Shown: positions 51,927-60,709 of the stretch, piece after piece
Layout of the letters: each line of letters starts with the position of its first letter
How positions within the stretch are numbered: the stretch's first letter is position 1
From: VRUE01 sp963725085
Lineage (GTDB): Bacteria; Actinomycetota; Thermoleophilia; Solirubrobacterales; 70-9
Reading direction: 5' to 3'
NCBI GenBank assembly: GCA_963725085.1
Contig: CAVRXM010000005.1
Location: 930,001 to 994,000, forward strand
Length of the DNA stretch: 64,000 nt
Position numbers and translations under genes: made by a program
Notes under the pieces: generated by a model
The model's database searches: none
The model's input: only the letters and a program-made list of their open reading frames with translations
Told to the model about the DNA's origin: nothing

Positions 51927-52403
51927 ATGCTGTTCTCGACCAAAGCCGAGTACGGGGTTCGCCTGATGGTCGAGCTCGGACGCCAGCCGAGCGCGGCGCC
52001 GATCTCGCTCAGCGCGGTCGCCGAGGCCGAGCGGCTGCCGCTCTCCTACCTCGAGCACCTCGTCGCCCGGCTGCGCAAGGCCAGGCTCGTGACCTCGACC
52101 CGGGGCGCCCACGGCGGCTACCGGCTGGCGATGCCCGCCGAGGAGATCACCCTCGACGTCGTCGTCGAGGCGCTCGAAGGGCAGATCGCACCGATGGAGT
52201 GCTTCCACGAGACCCCGGAGGGCAAGGTCCTCTGCTCGCACGAAAGCGACGGCGACCACGCCTGCGCGACGAAGCTTCTCTGGACCCGGGTCCAGGGCGG
52301 CGTCACCAAGGCCCTCGCCGGCACGACGCTGGCCGAGCTGGTCGAGTTCGCGGGCGGCCCCGCTCCGACCGAGCGGCGAGCGCCGGTCGGCAGCGCCGCC
52401 TGA
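51927..52403 (+). CDS. sufR: Rrf2-family Fe-S regulator (SufR/IscR-like)
   Basis: 158 residues. Winged helix: MLFSTKAEYGVRLMVELGR, LPLSYLEHLVARLRKARLV and RGAHGGYRLA. Three cysteines (92, 103, 113) in ECFHETPEGKVLCSHESDGDHACATKL could hold an Fe-S cluster; the spacing is C-x10-C-x9-C, wider than E. coli IscR. Located at the head of sufC-sufS, and the promoter box is repeated before sufB. It likely adjusts suf expression to cluster demand. Confidence 0.92.
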   Translation: MLFSTKAEYGVRLMVELGRQPSAAPISLSAVAEAERLPLSYLEHLVARLRKARLVTSTRGAHGGYRLAMPAEEITLDVVVEALEGQIAPMECFHETPEGKVLCSHESDGDHACATKLLWTRVQGGVTKALAGTTLAELVEFAGGPAPTERRAPVGSAA

Positions 52404-52423
52404 CCAAAACGAAACGGAGACGA

Positions 52424-53189
52424 ATGGCTGAGCTTGAGATACGCAACCTGCACGTGAGCGCCGAGGGCAAGGAGATCCTCCGCGGTCTCGATCTCGACGT
52501 CGAGAAGGGCAGGGTCCACGCGCTGATGGGCCCGAACGGGTCCGGCAAGTCGACGCTCGCGAACGCGATCATGGGCCACCCGGCCTTCGAGGTCACCGAT
52601 GGGACCATCACCTTCAAGGGCGAGGACATGACCGAGGCCGACCCCGACGAGCGCTCGCGCGCCGGCCTCTTCATGGCGTTCCAGTACCCGGTCGCGATCC
52701 CCGGCGTCTCGGTCAGCAAGTACCTGCGGATGATCCTCAACGCCAAGCGCGAGGCGGACGGTGAGCCCGAGGTGAAGATCAAAGAGTTCGCGAAGATCGC
52801 CCAGGAGGCGATGGAGCTCGCCAACATCCCGAAAGACTTCTCGAGCCGCTACCTGAACGACGGCTTCTCGGGCGGCGAGAAGAAGCGGATGGAGCTGCTG
52901 CAGCTGGCGCTGCTGCGGCCTGAGATCGCTGTCCTCGACGAGACCGACTCCGGCCTCGACATCGACGCTCTGCGGACCGTCGCCGATGGCGTCAACAAGT
53001 TCGCCGGCCCCGAGATGGGGGTCCTGATCATCACCCATTACCAGCGGATCCTCCACATGGTGAAACCCGACTTCGTCCACGTCATGTTCGAGGGACGGAT
53101 CGTCAAGGAGGGCGGGCCCGGAGCTCGTCGACCAGCTCGAGGAGAAGGGCTACGGCTGGATCCGCGAGGAGGTGGAGGCTGCTGCTTAG
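52424..53189 (+). CDS. sufC: SufC ATPase of the SUF Fe-S assembly system (one frame break)
   Basis: 254 residues. Walker A GPNGSGKST (36-44), Q-loop FQYP, signature FSGGEKKRMELLQLALL, Walker B IAVLDETDSGLDID and switch THYQRILHMVKPD. The last part slips near 53117; the other frame gives PELVDQLEEKGYGWIREEVEAAA and the TAG at 53189. ATG 52424 with GGAG 6 bases before. SufC with SufB and SufD forms the scaffold complex. It follows sufR by 20 bases. Confidence 0.93.
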
Positions 53190-53195
53190 CCTCTG

Positions 53196-54464
53196 GTGAC
53201 GATGGAGCCGGCGAGCACCAAAGCCTCACCCGTCCCGGCTTTCCCGATCGAGAAGGTCCGCGCCTCCTTCCCGGCCCTGGCCCGCGAGGTCAACGGCGTC
53301 CCGGTCGCCTACCTCGACAGCGGCGCCAGCGCCCAGCGGGTGCTGGCCTCGATCCAGGCGGTCGACCGCTACGAGCGCAGCCAGCACTCGAACGTCCACC
53401 GCGGCTCGCACACGATGTCGGCCGAGGCGACGGCAGCCTACGAGGGGGCGCGGGCGACCGTCGCCGACCACATCGGTGCCGCCGACCGACGCGAGGTCGT
53501 CTTCGTCCGCAACGCGACCGAGGCGATCAACCTCGTCGCCCGGGCGTGGGGCGACGCGAACGTCGGCGCGGGCGACCGGATCGTCCTCACCGAGATGGAG
53601 CATCACTCGAACATCGTCCCCTGGCAGCAGCTCGCCGAGCGGGCAGGCGCCGGGATCGATTGGGTGCCGGTCACCGAGGAGGGGCTGCTGGACATGGACG
53701 TCCTTCGCGAGCTGCTCGAACGCGGGCCGAAGCTCGTCGCCGTCACCCACGTCTCGAACGTCCTCGGAACGGTGAACCCGCTTGCCGAGATCTCCCGCCT
53801 CGCTCACGACGCCGGCGCGCTGGTTCTTGCAGACGGCGCCCAGGCGGCGCCGAAGCTTCCGCTCGACATGGCCGCGCTGGGAGTCGATTTCTACGCGATC
53901 ACCGGCCACAAGCTCTACGCCCCGACCGGGATCGGCGCGCTGTGGGGGCGGCTCGACCTGCTGCGTGCGACGCCGCCGTTCCTCGGCGGCGGCTCGATGA
54001 TCCGCAAGGTGACCAAGGAGGGAACGACCTACGCCGACCCGCCCGCCCGCTTCGAGGCCGGAACCCCGCCGATCGCCCAGGCGATCGGGATGGCCTCGGC
54101 ACTGCGCTGGCTCGACGGCCTCGGGATGGACGCGGTGCTCGAGCACGAGCAAGAGATCGCCGATTACGCGCTGCGCAGGCTCGCCGATGTCGAGGGCCTG
54201 ACGATCTTCGGCCCGCCTCCCGGCCCCGAGCGGGCCGGGCCGGTCTCATTCGAGCTCGAGGGCGTCCACGCCCACGACGTCTCCGAGATCCTCGACCGCC
54301 ACGGGGTCGCCGTCCGCGCCGGGCACCACTGCGCGCAGCCGCTGATGGACCGCCTCGGCGTCGCCGCGACGGCGCGCGCCAGCTTCGCCGTCCACACGAT
54401 CCCCGAGGAGATCGACCGCCTGGTCGAGGGCCTCGAGGACGCTCGCCGCGTCTTCGGGCTCTAG
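53196..54464 (+). CDS. sufS: Cysteine desulfurase SufS
   Basis: 422 residues. PLP Lys239 in ITGHKLYAPTGIG, active-site Cys379 in RAGHHCAQPLM, and HHSNIVPWQ. It removes sulfur from cysteine as a persulfide and hands it to SufU (56137). GTG 53196 is followed by an ATG at 53202; either may be used. Seven bases after sufC. The last residues overlap the convergent YdcF-like gene. Confidence 0.95.
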   Translation: MTMEPASTKASPVPAFPIEKVRASFPALAREVNGVPVAYLDSGASAQRVLASIQAVDRYERSQHSNVHRGSHTMSAEATAAYEGARATVADHIGAADRREVVFVRNATEAINLVARAWGDANVGAGDRIVLTEMEHHSNIVPWQQLAERAGAGIDWVPVTEEGLLDMDVLRELLERGPKLVAVTHVSNVLGTVNPLAEISRLAHDAGALVLADGAQAAPKLPLDMAALGVDFYAITGHKLYAPTGIGALWGRLDLLRATPPFLGGGSMIRKVTKEGTTYADPPARFEAGTPPIAQAIGMASALRWLDGLGMDAVLEHEQEIADYALRRLADVEGLTIFGPPPGPERAGPVSFELEGVHAHDVSEILDRHGVAVRAGHHCAQPLMDRLGVAATARASFAVHTIPEEIDRLVEGLEDARRVFGL

Positions 54465-55201
54465 CCGCCCGGGGCGCCGGCGGGCGGCGTGCCCGGCGGC
54501 GGCTGCGGGCCCCAGCTCGCCCGGCCGTCGCCGGTGATCGGGATCGACGGGCCCCCGGTCGCGGCGGTGCCGAGCGAGACGTCGGCGACCGCCTTGACCC
54601 GCGAGAGGATCTCGCGGACGTCGCTTTTCGCGCCCTGGACCCCGTAGGGGTGCAGATCGGTGGTCAGCCCGGTTGCGTCGATCCCGGCCGCATGTGCGAG
54701 GTAGAGGGACCGCGGCATGTGAAAGCCCTGGGTGACGATCACCGCATCGCGGACGCCGAAGATGCTCCGCGCCCGCTGCATCGTGTCCCAGGTATCGAAC
54801 CCAGCGTGGTCCTCGAACACGTCCTGCGGTGCGACACCGCCACGCACCAAGGCGCGGCGCATCGTCCCCGGCTCGTCATAGGCCCAGGCATGGTGATCGC
54901 CGGAGACGAGAATCTTGTCGACCTTGCCGGCCCGCCAGAGCGCGAGCGCCCCGCGAACCCGGTCGGCGAGCATCATGCTCATCCCGCCGTCCGGCAGGAC
55001 GGCGGCGCCGGGGACTATCGCGACCTCGGCGTGCGGCACCTCGCGGACGTCCGCAGTCGCCTCTCCGTCGGAGCTGAGCAGCACGTAGGCGTTGGCGGCC
55101 CCGATCGCGACGACGCCCGCGGCTCCGCAGGCGATCGCCGCCCTGATCATCCGCGGCCAGCGCCGGATCGGGTACGTCAGATGCCTCCAGAGCCCCCGCA
55201 T
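54461..55201 (-). CDS. SanA/YdcF-family (DUF218) membrane protein
   Basis: About 246 residues. One N-terminal membrane helix (IACGAAGVVAIGAANAYVLLS) then DUF218: VAIVPGAAVLPDGGMSMMLADRV, ILVSGDHHAWAYDEPGTMRR, VIVTQGFHMPRSLYLAHAAG. The family is linked to cell-envelope integrity and vancomycin sensitivity, with no established enzyme activity. The ORF extends to 55333, but ATG 55201 suits the membrane-helix position. A Gly/Pro-rich tail ends the protein. Divergent from the esterase gene. Confidence 0.85.
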   Translation of the reverse strand: MRGLWRHLTYPIRRWPRMIRAAIACGAAGVVAIGAANAYVLLSSDGEATADVREVPHAEVAIVPGAAVLPDGGMSMMLADRVRGALALWRAGKVDKILVSGDHHAWAYDEPGTMRRALVRGGVAPQDVFEDHAGFDTWDTMQRARSIFGVRDAVIVTQGFHMPRSLYLAHAAGIDATGLTTDLHPYGVQGAKSDVREILSRVKAVADVSLGTAATGGPSIPITGDGRASWGPQPPPGTPPAGAPGG

Positions 55202-55242
55202 CGACGCCAAAGTAGCAGGAGCGGGGCTAGGCTCCCGCGCCT

Positions 55243-56112
55243 GTGAGCCACCCGCGACGCCCCTCGCCGGGACGGGTCCGTCGCCGCCGCCTGGTGACAG
55301 CCCTGCTACTCGGTTTGCTGCTCCTGGGCGCAACCTGGCTGGTCCTCAACCTGACTGTCCTTGCGCCCGCCGACAGGCACGGCGCCCGCGTTCTCCATCT
55401 CACAGTCAAGAGCAGGGCGGTCGGCGAAGACCTCGGGGTCACCGTGGTCGTCCCCGAGGGCGCCGAGCAACGGCGGCCGCTCGTTGTCTTCCTCCATGGT
55501 CGCGGCGAGTCTCCCGAGACCTATGCCGAAGACGAAGCGATGTTCGAGGCGCTCGCCGGGCTCGGCCGGCGCGCACCCGTGATCGCCTTCCCCGATGGTG
55601 GGGATCACGGCTACTGGCACGACCGCGCCGAAGGAGACTGGGATCGCTACGTCGTCGACGAAGTGATCCCGCTCGCCGCGCGCGAAGGCAGCGCCGACCC
55701 GGGACGAGTGGCGATCGGCGGCATCTCGATGGGAGGCTTCGGCGCCTACGACATCGCCCTCCATCACCGGGGCCGGTTCTGCGCGGTGGGCGGCCACTCC
55801 CCGGCTCTCTGGCTCGCGGCCGAAGACACCGCGCCCGAAGCCTTTGACGACGCGGAGGACTTCGAAGCCAACGACGTCATCTCCAGGGTCCGCGCCGACC
55901 CCGGCGCGTTCGGCCCGATCCCGATCTGGAATGACGCCGGGACCAAGGACCCATTCCTGATCGCCGACGTCGCCTTCGACGATGCGCTGGAAGAAGCGGG
56001 GGCCGACATCAGCGCGCACGACACCTGGCCCGGTGGCCACGACCGTGCCTACTGGGACGGTCACTGGCCCGCCTATCTGGGCTTCTACGCAAAGGCGCTG
56101 GCGGACTGCTGA
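55243..56112 (+). CDS. Membrane-anchored alpha/beta-hydrolase, esterase family
   Basis: 289 residues from GTG 55243. A basic N-terminus and one helix (LVTALLLGLLLLGATWLVLNLTVL) anchor it. The hydrolase has FLHGRGE (oxyanion), GGISMGGFGAYDIAL with nucleophile Ser, and a late His in WPGGHDRAYW. Resembles the esterase D/mycolyltransferase-like group; natural ester is unknown. It interrupts the suf gene block, followed by sufU 24 bases later. Confidence 0.88.
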   Translation: MSHPRRPSPGRVRRRRLVTALLLGLLLLGATWLVLNLTVLAPADRHGARVLHLTVKSRAVGEDLGVTVVVPEGAEQRRPLVVFLHGRGESPETYAEDEAMFEALAGLGRRAPVIAFPDGGDHGYWHDRAEGDWDRYVVDEVIPLAAREGSADPGRVAIGGISMGGFGAYDIALHHRGRFCAVGGHSPALWLAAEDTAPEAFDDAEDFEANDVISRVRADPGAFGPIPIWNDAGTKDPFLIADVAFDDALEEAGADISAHDTWPGGHDRAYWDGHWPAYLGFYAKALADC

Positions 56113-56136
56113 GGCCGCTTCGCTAGCCTCGAATCA

Positions 56137-56583
56137 ATGGATGAGCTGTACCGCGAGCAGATTCTCGAGCACTACAAGCGGCCGCACAACTTCGGGCGGC
56201 TGGAGAAGGCCGACCTCGAGTACGAGGACAACAACCCGTTCTGCGGCGACGAGCAGCACGTGACGATCCGCCTCGACGCCGAGGGCCGGGTCGCCGAGGT
56301 CGCCTTCGAGGGCAAGGGATGCGCGATCTCGACCGCCGCCACCTCGCTGCTGACCGACGAGCTCGTCGGCAAGACCCGCGAGGAGGTGCTGCGGCTGCCG
56401 AAGGAGTTCGTCCTCGACCTGCTCGGGATCGATATCTCGGCGACGCGGATGAAGTGCGCGATGCTCGGCCTCAAGGTGGTCAAGAGCGCCAGCCTCGGCG
56501 AGGCGGCCGAATGGGAGGACGAGGGCGAGGCCGGCGACCCCGCCGAGGCGGTCTCCGACCTCGCTCCCTCCGACGGCAGCTAG
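56137..56583 (+). CDS. sufU: SufU-type sulfur-transfer/scaffold protein
   Basis: 148 residues. Cys36 (NNPFCGDE, with Asp38), Cys62 (GKGCAIS) and Cys107 (RMKCAML) are the zinc/sulfur ligands of SufU. The ~20-residue insertion and the C-terminus fit SufU rather than IscU. It accepts persulfide from SufS. The genes for SufS (1.7 kb away) and SufBD (1.3 kb) surround it, but the esterase and a VOC gene separate them. Confidence 0.95.
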   Translation: MDELYREQILEHYKRPHNFGRLEKADLEYEDNNPFCGDEQHVTIRLDAEGRVAEVAFEGKGCAISTAATSLLTDELVGKTREEVLRLPKEFVLDLLGIDISATRMKCAMLGLKVVKSASLGEAAEWEDEGEAGDPAEAVSDLAPSDGS

Positions 56584-57383
56584 GCGCTGGGCTGCATCTC
56601 GCGGGTCGGGCTGGATCACGGCGAAGAGGGCGCCGAACGGGTCTTTGACGACCGCGATCGTGCCCGACCTTGGGGATCTCCGGTCGGGCCGAAGACGGCC
56701 TCGCCGCCCCCCTCGCTCGGCCTCCGCGACGGTCGCCTCGGCGTCGTCGACGGTGAAGTAGACGAGCCAGTGCGGCCGGGACCTCGGCCGGGACGCGGTC
56801 GGTGATGTCGATCAGGCCGCCGAACGTCTCATCGCCGAGGCTGATCGCCGTGTAGGTGCCCGTGCTCCTCGAACTCCTGGTCCTCGAACGTCCAGCCGAA
56901 GACCGAGCCGTAGAACTCCTTCGCCGTCCCCGGGTCGCGGGTGTTGAGCTCGGCCCAGTTGACGGAGCCGGTGTCTTTGACGACGCCGAAGCCGACGTTC
57001 TTGCCGCCCTGCCAGACGCCGAAGGCGGCGCCGGTCGGGTCGGCGAGGACGGCCATCCGGCCGTAGTCGAGGACGCTCATCGGCTCGACGATCGCGTTAC
57101 CACCGGCCTCCTTGGCCGCGGCCACAGTGGCGTCGGCGTCGTCGCTGGCGAAGTACGTCAGCCAGGCCGGCGGCTGGCCCTCCTGCATCAGCTTCATCAC
57201 TCCCCCGACGGCGCGGCCGTCGATCTGCGCGGTTCGGTAGCCGCCGGTCTCCTCGGCGTTCTCGTCCTCATGCAGCTCCCAACCGAACAGCCTGCCGTAG
57301 AACTCGCCGGCGGCATCCTGGTCGGGGGTCCCGAGGTCGATCCAGCAGGGACTCCCGGGCTTGAAAGTCGTCTTCTCGCTCAT
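56580..57383 (-). CDS. VOC/glyoxalase-fold protein with two tandem domains (frame breaks)
   Basis: The first domain (~1-120) reads FKPGSPCWIDLGTPDQDAAGEFYGRLFGW and the second repeats it as GSVNWAELNTRDPGTAKEFYG. After ~56855 the sequence must be read in shifted frames to obtain YTAISLGDETFGGLIDITDRV and later GTIAVVKDPFGALFAVIQ. TAG 56580-56582 is a likely end. At least two single-base breaks. VOC two-domain proteins bind metals or antibiotics (bleomycin-type) or are dioxygenases; no ligand can be chosen. Converges with sufU and lies between the two suf units. Confidence 0.75.
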
Positions 57384-57479
57384 CGCTGCTCCTTTCGTAG
57401 AGCCTCATCCTCCCAGTGCCCGGCAGGACGATGAAAAAACCTCGTTACGACTATGCCGAGCCGGGGCGGCCGCTAAAAT

Positions 57480-57504
57480 CCGACCGTAGAAGTAGGATTA
57501 AGTC
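57480..57504 (+). promoter_or_regulatory. Promoter/operator box of the second suf unit
   Basis: CCGACCG-N5-GTAGGATTAAGTC, same length and spacing as the box before sufR (51900), with only the spacer and two positions different. TAGGAT (57493-57498) would be the -10, giving a leader of about 40 bases before the Rieske gene. Confidence 0.7.
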
Positions 57505-57545
57505 TCAACCCGCACTAGCGAGATAGTGGGGAGCAACCCGGACCA

Positions 57546-57878
57546 GTGCCAGAGACCGCAGGAACATCCATCGCAGTCTGCCCGCTCGCCGAGCTGCCGC
57601 CCGGCAGCATGCGCCTTGTCGAGCACGACGGGGCCAAGATCGGGGTCTTCAACTGCGACGGCACCCTCTACGCGATCGAGGACCGCTGCTCGCACGACGA
57701 CGGCCCGCTCGCCGAGGGCGAGTTCGACGCCGGTGCCTGCACGGTCGAGTGCCCCCGCCACGGGTCCCTGTTCGACCTGACCACCGGCAGGCCGAAGACG
57801 CTCCCCGCCTATGCTCCGGTGCGGACGTTCACGGCGACCGTCGTGGACGACACCATCACCCTGGAGGTCGATCAGTAA
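57546..57878 (+). CDS. Rieske-type [2Fe-2S] ferredoxin of the suf locus
   Basis: 110 residues from GTG 57546. Rieske ligands C48-x-H50 (CSHDDGPL) and C69-x2-H72 (CPRHGSLFD) are complete. Such small ferredoxins of the BphF/NirD type commonly sit in actinobacterial suf operons and may deliver electrons for cluster assembly. Its TAA overlaps the sufB ATG (TAATG). Confidence 0.93.
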   Translation: MPETAGTSIAVCPLAELPPGSMRLVEHDGAKIGVFNCDGTLYAIEDRCSHDDGPLAEGEFDAGACTVECPRHGSLFDLTTGRPKTLPAYAPVRTFTATVVDDTITLEVDQ

Positions 57879-59311
57879 TGGCAACGCCCGAGGCAGTTGC
57901 AGAGAAAAGAGAGCTTGCCGGCATCAACGCCGACTACAAGGAGAAGTTCGGCTTCCACGATCCCGAGGGCGGCTACGCCTACAAGGCGCCGAAGGGCCTC
58001 TCCCGGGAGGTCGTCGAATCGATATCCGAGTACAAGGACGAGCCGCAGTGGATGCGGGACTTCCGGCTGAAGGCGCTGAAGCACTTCGAAGAGCGGCCGA
58101 CCCCGACCTGGGGCGGCAACCTCGGCCAGATCGACTTCGACGACATCCACTACTTCGTCCGCGCCTCGGAAAAGAACAGCCGCGACTGGAGCGAGGTCCC
58201 CGAGGACATCAAAAACACCTTCGACCGGCTCGGCATCCCCGAGGCGGAGCGCAAATTCCTCTCCGGCGTCGGCGCCCAGTACGAGTCCGAGGTCGTCTAC
58301 CACCAGGTCAACGAGAAGCTCGAGGCCCAGGGCGTGATCTTCACCGACATGGACACGGCCCTGCGCGAGCACGAGGACCTGGTCCGCGAGTACTGGGCAA
58401 CGGTGATCCCGCCGAACGACAACAAACTGGCGGCGCTCAACTCGGCCGTCTGGTCGGGCGGCTCCTTCGTCTACGTGCCCGCCGGGGTCAAGGTCGAGAT
58501 GCCGCTGCAGGCCTACTTCCGGATCAACACCGAGAACATGGGCCAGTTCGAGCGGACGCTGATCATCGCCGAGGAGGGCTCCGACGTCCACTACATCGAG
58601 GGCTGCACGGCGCCGGTCTACTCGACCGACTCGCTGCACTCGGCGGTGGTCGAGATCGTCGCCAAGCCGAGCTCCCGGGTCCGCTACACGACCGTCCAGA
58701 ACTGGTCGCAGAACGTCTACAACCTCGTCACCAAGCGCGCCGTCGCCCAGGAAAAGGCGACGATGGAGTGGGTCGACTGCAACCTCGGCTCGAAGCTGAC
58801 GATGAAGTACCCCTCGATCTACCTGCTCGGCCCCGAGGCCCATGGTGAGATCCTCTCGATCGCCTTCGCCGGCGACGGACAGCACCAGGACGCCGGCGGC
58901 AAGATCATCCACGCCGCGCCGCGGACTTCGTCCTCGATCTTCTCGAAGTCGATCTCCAAGGACGGCGGCCGCAGCACCTACCGCGGCCTGCTCGAGGTCG
59001 CCGACGGCGCGACCGAATCGCGCTCGAAGGTCGTCTGCGACGCGCTCCTCCTCGACGAGGACTCGCGCTCGGACACCTATCCGACGATCCGGATCGGCGA
59101 GAACGACGCCGACGTCGGCCACGAGGCGACCGTCTCGAAGATCGGCGACGAGCAGATCTTCTACCTCCAGAGCCACGGGCTCGACGAGGAGGAGGCCTCG
59201 AAGATGATCGTCAACGGTTTCATCGAGCCGGTCACCAAGGAGCTGCCGATGGAGTACGCGGTCGAGCTCAACCGGCTGATCGAGCTGCAGATGGAGGGCT
59301 CGATTGGCTGA
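57878..59311 (+). CDS. sufB: SufB scaffold subunit
   Basis: 477 residues from ATG 57878. SufB core: VGAQYESEVVYHQVNEKLEAQGV, YFRINTENMGQFERTLIIAEEG, VHYIEGCTAPVYSTDSLHSAVVE (Cys ligand), MKYPSIYLLGPEAHGEILS and the C-terminal beta-helix end SKMIVNGFIEPVTKELPMEYAVELNRLI. SufB builds and holds the nascent cluster with SufC and SufD. It overlaps sufD by eight bases. Confidence 0.97.
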   Translation: MATPEAVAEKRELAGINADYKEKFGFHDPEGGYAYKAPKGLSREVVESISEYKDEPQWMRDFRLKALKHFEERPTPTWGGNLGQIDFDDIHYFVRASEKNSRDWSEVPEDIKNTFDRLGIPEAERKFLSGVGAQYESEVVYHQVNEKLEAQGVIFTDMDTALREHEDLVREYWATVIPPNDNKLAALNSAVWSGGSFVYVPAGVKVEMPLQAYFRINTENMGQFERTLIIAEEGSDVHYIEGCTAPVYSTDSLHSAVVEIVAKPSSRVRYTTVQNWSQNVYNLVTKRAVAQEKATMEWVDCNLGSKLTMKYPSIYLLGPEAHGEILSIAFAGDGQHQDAGGKIIHAAPRTSSSIFSKSISKDGGRSTYRGLLEVADGATESRSKVVCDALLLDEDSRSDTYPTIRIGENDADVGHEATVSKIGDEQIFYLQSHGLDEEEASKMIVNGFIEPVTKELPMEYAVELNRLIELQMEGSIG

Positions 59312-60467
59312 GGCGCTGGTGACCGAACCGGGCTGGCTTGAGGAGAGGCGCCGTCAGGGCGCCTCTCTCGCGAAGGAGCTGGCGCTGCCCGACCAGAAGG
59401 CGAAGGGGTGGGAATTCACCGACCTCACCGAGCTCGATATCGACGGCTATACCCCGGGCGAGGCGAACGCCTCGATCGAGGGAGCAGGCGAGGCGACGGT
59501 GGTCCCGCTCGCGACCGCGCTCGAGAGCCACGAGGGCCTGCTGCGCGAGCGGCTCGGGTCCCTGGTCCCGGCCGCGGACCCGTTCGTCGCCCGCAACGAG
59601 GCGGAGTGGCGCGACGGCGTCCTCGTCCACGTCCCCGCCGGCGTCAGGGTCGAAGAGCCGATCCGGGTCGAGATCCCGCTCGACCAGGACGGCGCGGCGG
59701 TTGCCTGGCGGACCCTGGTCGTCCTCGAGGAGGGGGCCGAGGCCGAGGTCTGGGAGCACTGTGGCTCGGCCGGCGACGAGACCGAGGCGCTGCTCAACTC
59801 GGTGGTCGAGCTCCACGTCGGCCAGGCGGCGGCGCTCCGCTACGTCAGCACCCAGGACATCTCCGAGCGGGCCTGGATCTTCGCCACCCAGCGGGCCGAG
59901 GTCGAGCGCGACGCCCGCCTCGACTGGACCGCGCTCGGGTTCGGCTCGGCCCGCGGCAAGGTGCGGATGGAGACCAAGCTCGCGGGCGCCGGCTCCGAGG
60001 CCCGAGTGACCGGCGGCTACGCCGGCGGTCCCGGTCAGCACCTCGACTTCGACACGACCCAGGAGCACGCCGCCCCGAGCACGATCTCCGACCTCGCCTT
60101 CCGCGGCGTCCTCGCGGCCGGGGCGACGGCGGTCTGGCGGGGAATGATCCGGGTCGACCCCGGCGCCCAGCAGACCGACGCCTTCCAGGAGAGCCGCAAT
60201 CTGCTGCTCTCCCCCGACGCCCACGCCGACGCGATCCCCGGCCTCGAGATCGAAGCCGACGACGTCCGCTGCACCCACGCCGCGGCGATCGCCCAGATCG
60301 ACCGCGAGCAGCTGTTCTATCTGACCGCCCGCGGACTCGACCCGGCCGAGGCGAAGGGGTTGATCATCGAGGGCTTCCTCGAGGCCCTGGTCGAGCGCCT
60401 GCCCGAGGGCCAGGTCCGCGAGGAGATCTCCGCCGCGCTCGAACGGCGCCTCGCCGAGATCCTCTGA
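59304..60467 (+). CDS. sufD: SufD subunit
   Basis: 387 residues from TTG 59304. SufD is paralogous to SufB with a shorter N-terminal helical domain; PVDxxE-type region, GGPGQHLDFDTTQEHAAPSTISDLAFRGVL and C-terminal FYLTARGLDPAEAKGLIIEGFLEALVERL with the conserved His in CTHAAAIAQID. Works with SufB and SufC. The start codon overlaps the sufB stop, so translation is coupled. The last gene of the second suf unit. Confidence 0.95.
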   Translation: MAEALVTEPGWLEERRRQGASLAKELALPDQKAKGWEFTDLTELDIDGYTPGEANASIEGAGEATVVPLATALESHEGLLRERLGSLVPAADPFVARNEAEWRDGVLVHVPAGVRVEEPIRVEIPLDQDGAAVAWRTLVVLEEGAEAEVWEHCGSAGDETEALLNSVVELHVGQAAALRYVSTQDISERAWIFATQRAEVERDARLDWTALGFGSARGKVRMETKLAGAGSEARVTGGYAGGPGQHLDFDTTQEHAAPSTISDLAFRGVLAAGATAVWRGMIRVDPGAQQTDAFQESRNLLLSPDAHADAIPGLEIEADDVRCTHAAAIAQIDREQLFYLTARGLDPAEAKGLIIEGFLEALVERLPEGQVREEISAALERRLAEIL

Positions 60468-60555
60468 CATATTCCGCCGCCTCCTCCGCTTCGCGTCCGC
60501 AGGCGGCCATGCGCCATATCAGCGCCGCTCGCAGAGAATCAGATCGTGATGCTCG

Positions 60556-60690
60556 CTAATCGGTACTTCGCTGGTTTGGGCGTTCGCGGCGTTCGTTGAG
60601 CTTGCTGCGAACGACCGAGAACAGCACAATCGTCAGTGGCGGAAGGTAGAGCACCCAGAGCCAGTGACCCACGTGGGCGAGTGGAAGCAT
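60556..60690 (-). CDS. Small membrane protein of the cupredoxin locus
   Basis: 44 residues, ATG 60690 to TAG 60556: MLPLAHVGHWLWVLYLPPLT followed by a hydrophobic IVLFSVVRS and a basic, charged C-terminus. It has one membrane helix and starts 20 bases after the 466-residue membrane protein, with which it is likely co-transcribed. A motif AHxGHW at the N-terminus resembles small membrane partners of copper-related genes (inference). Confidence 0.7.
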   Translation of the reverse strand: MLPLAHVGHWLWVLYLPPLTIVLFSVVRSKLNERRERPNQRSTD

Positions 60691-60709
60691 CAACCGCAGG
60701 GTAGTCCCC

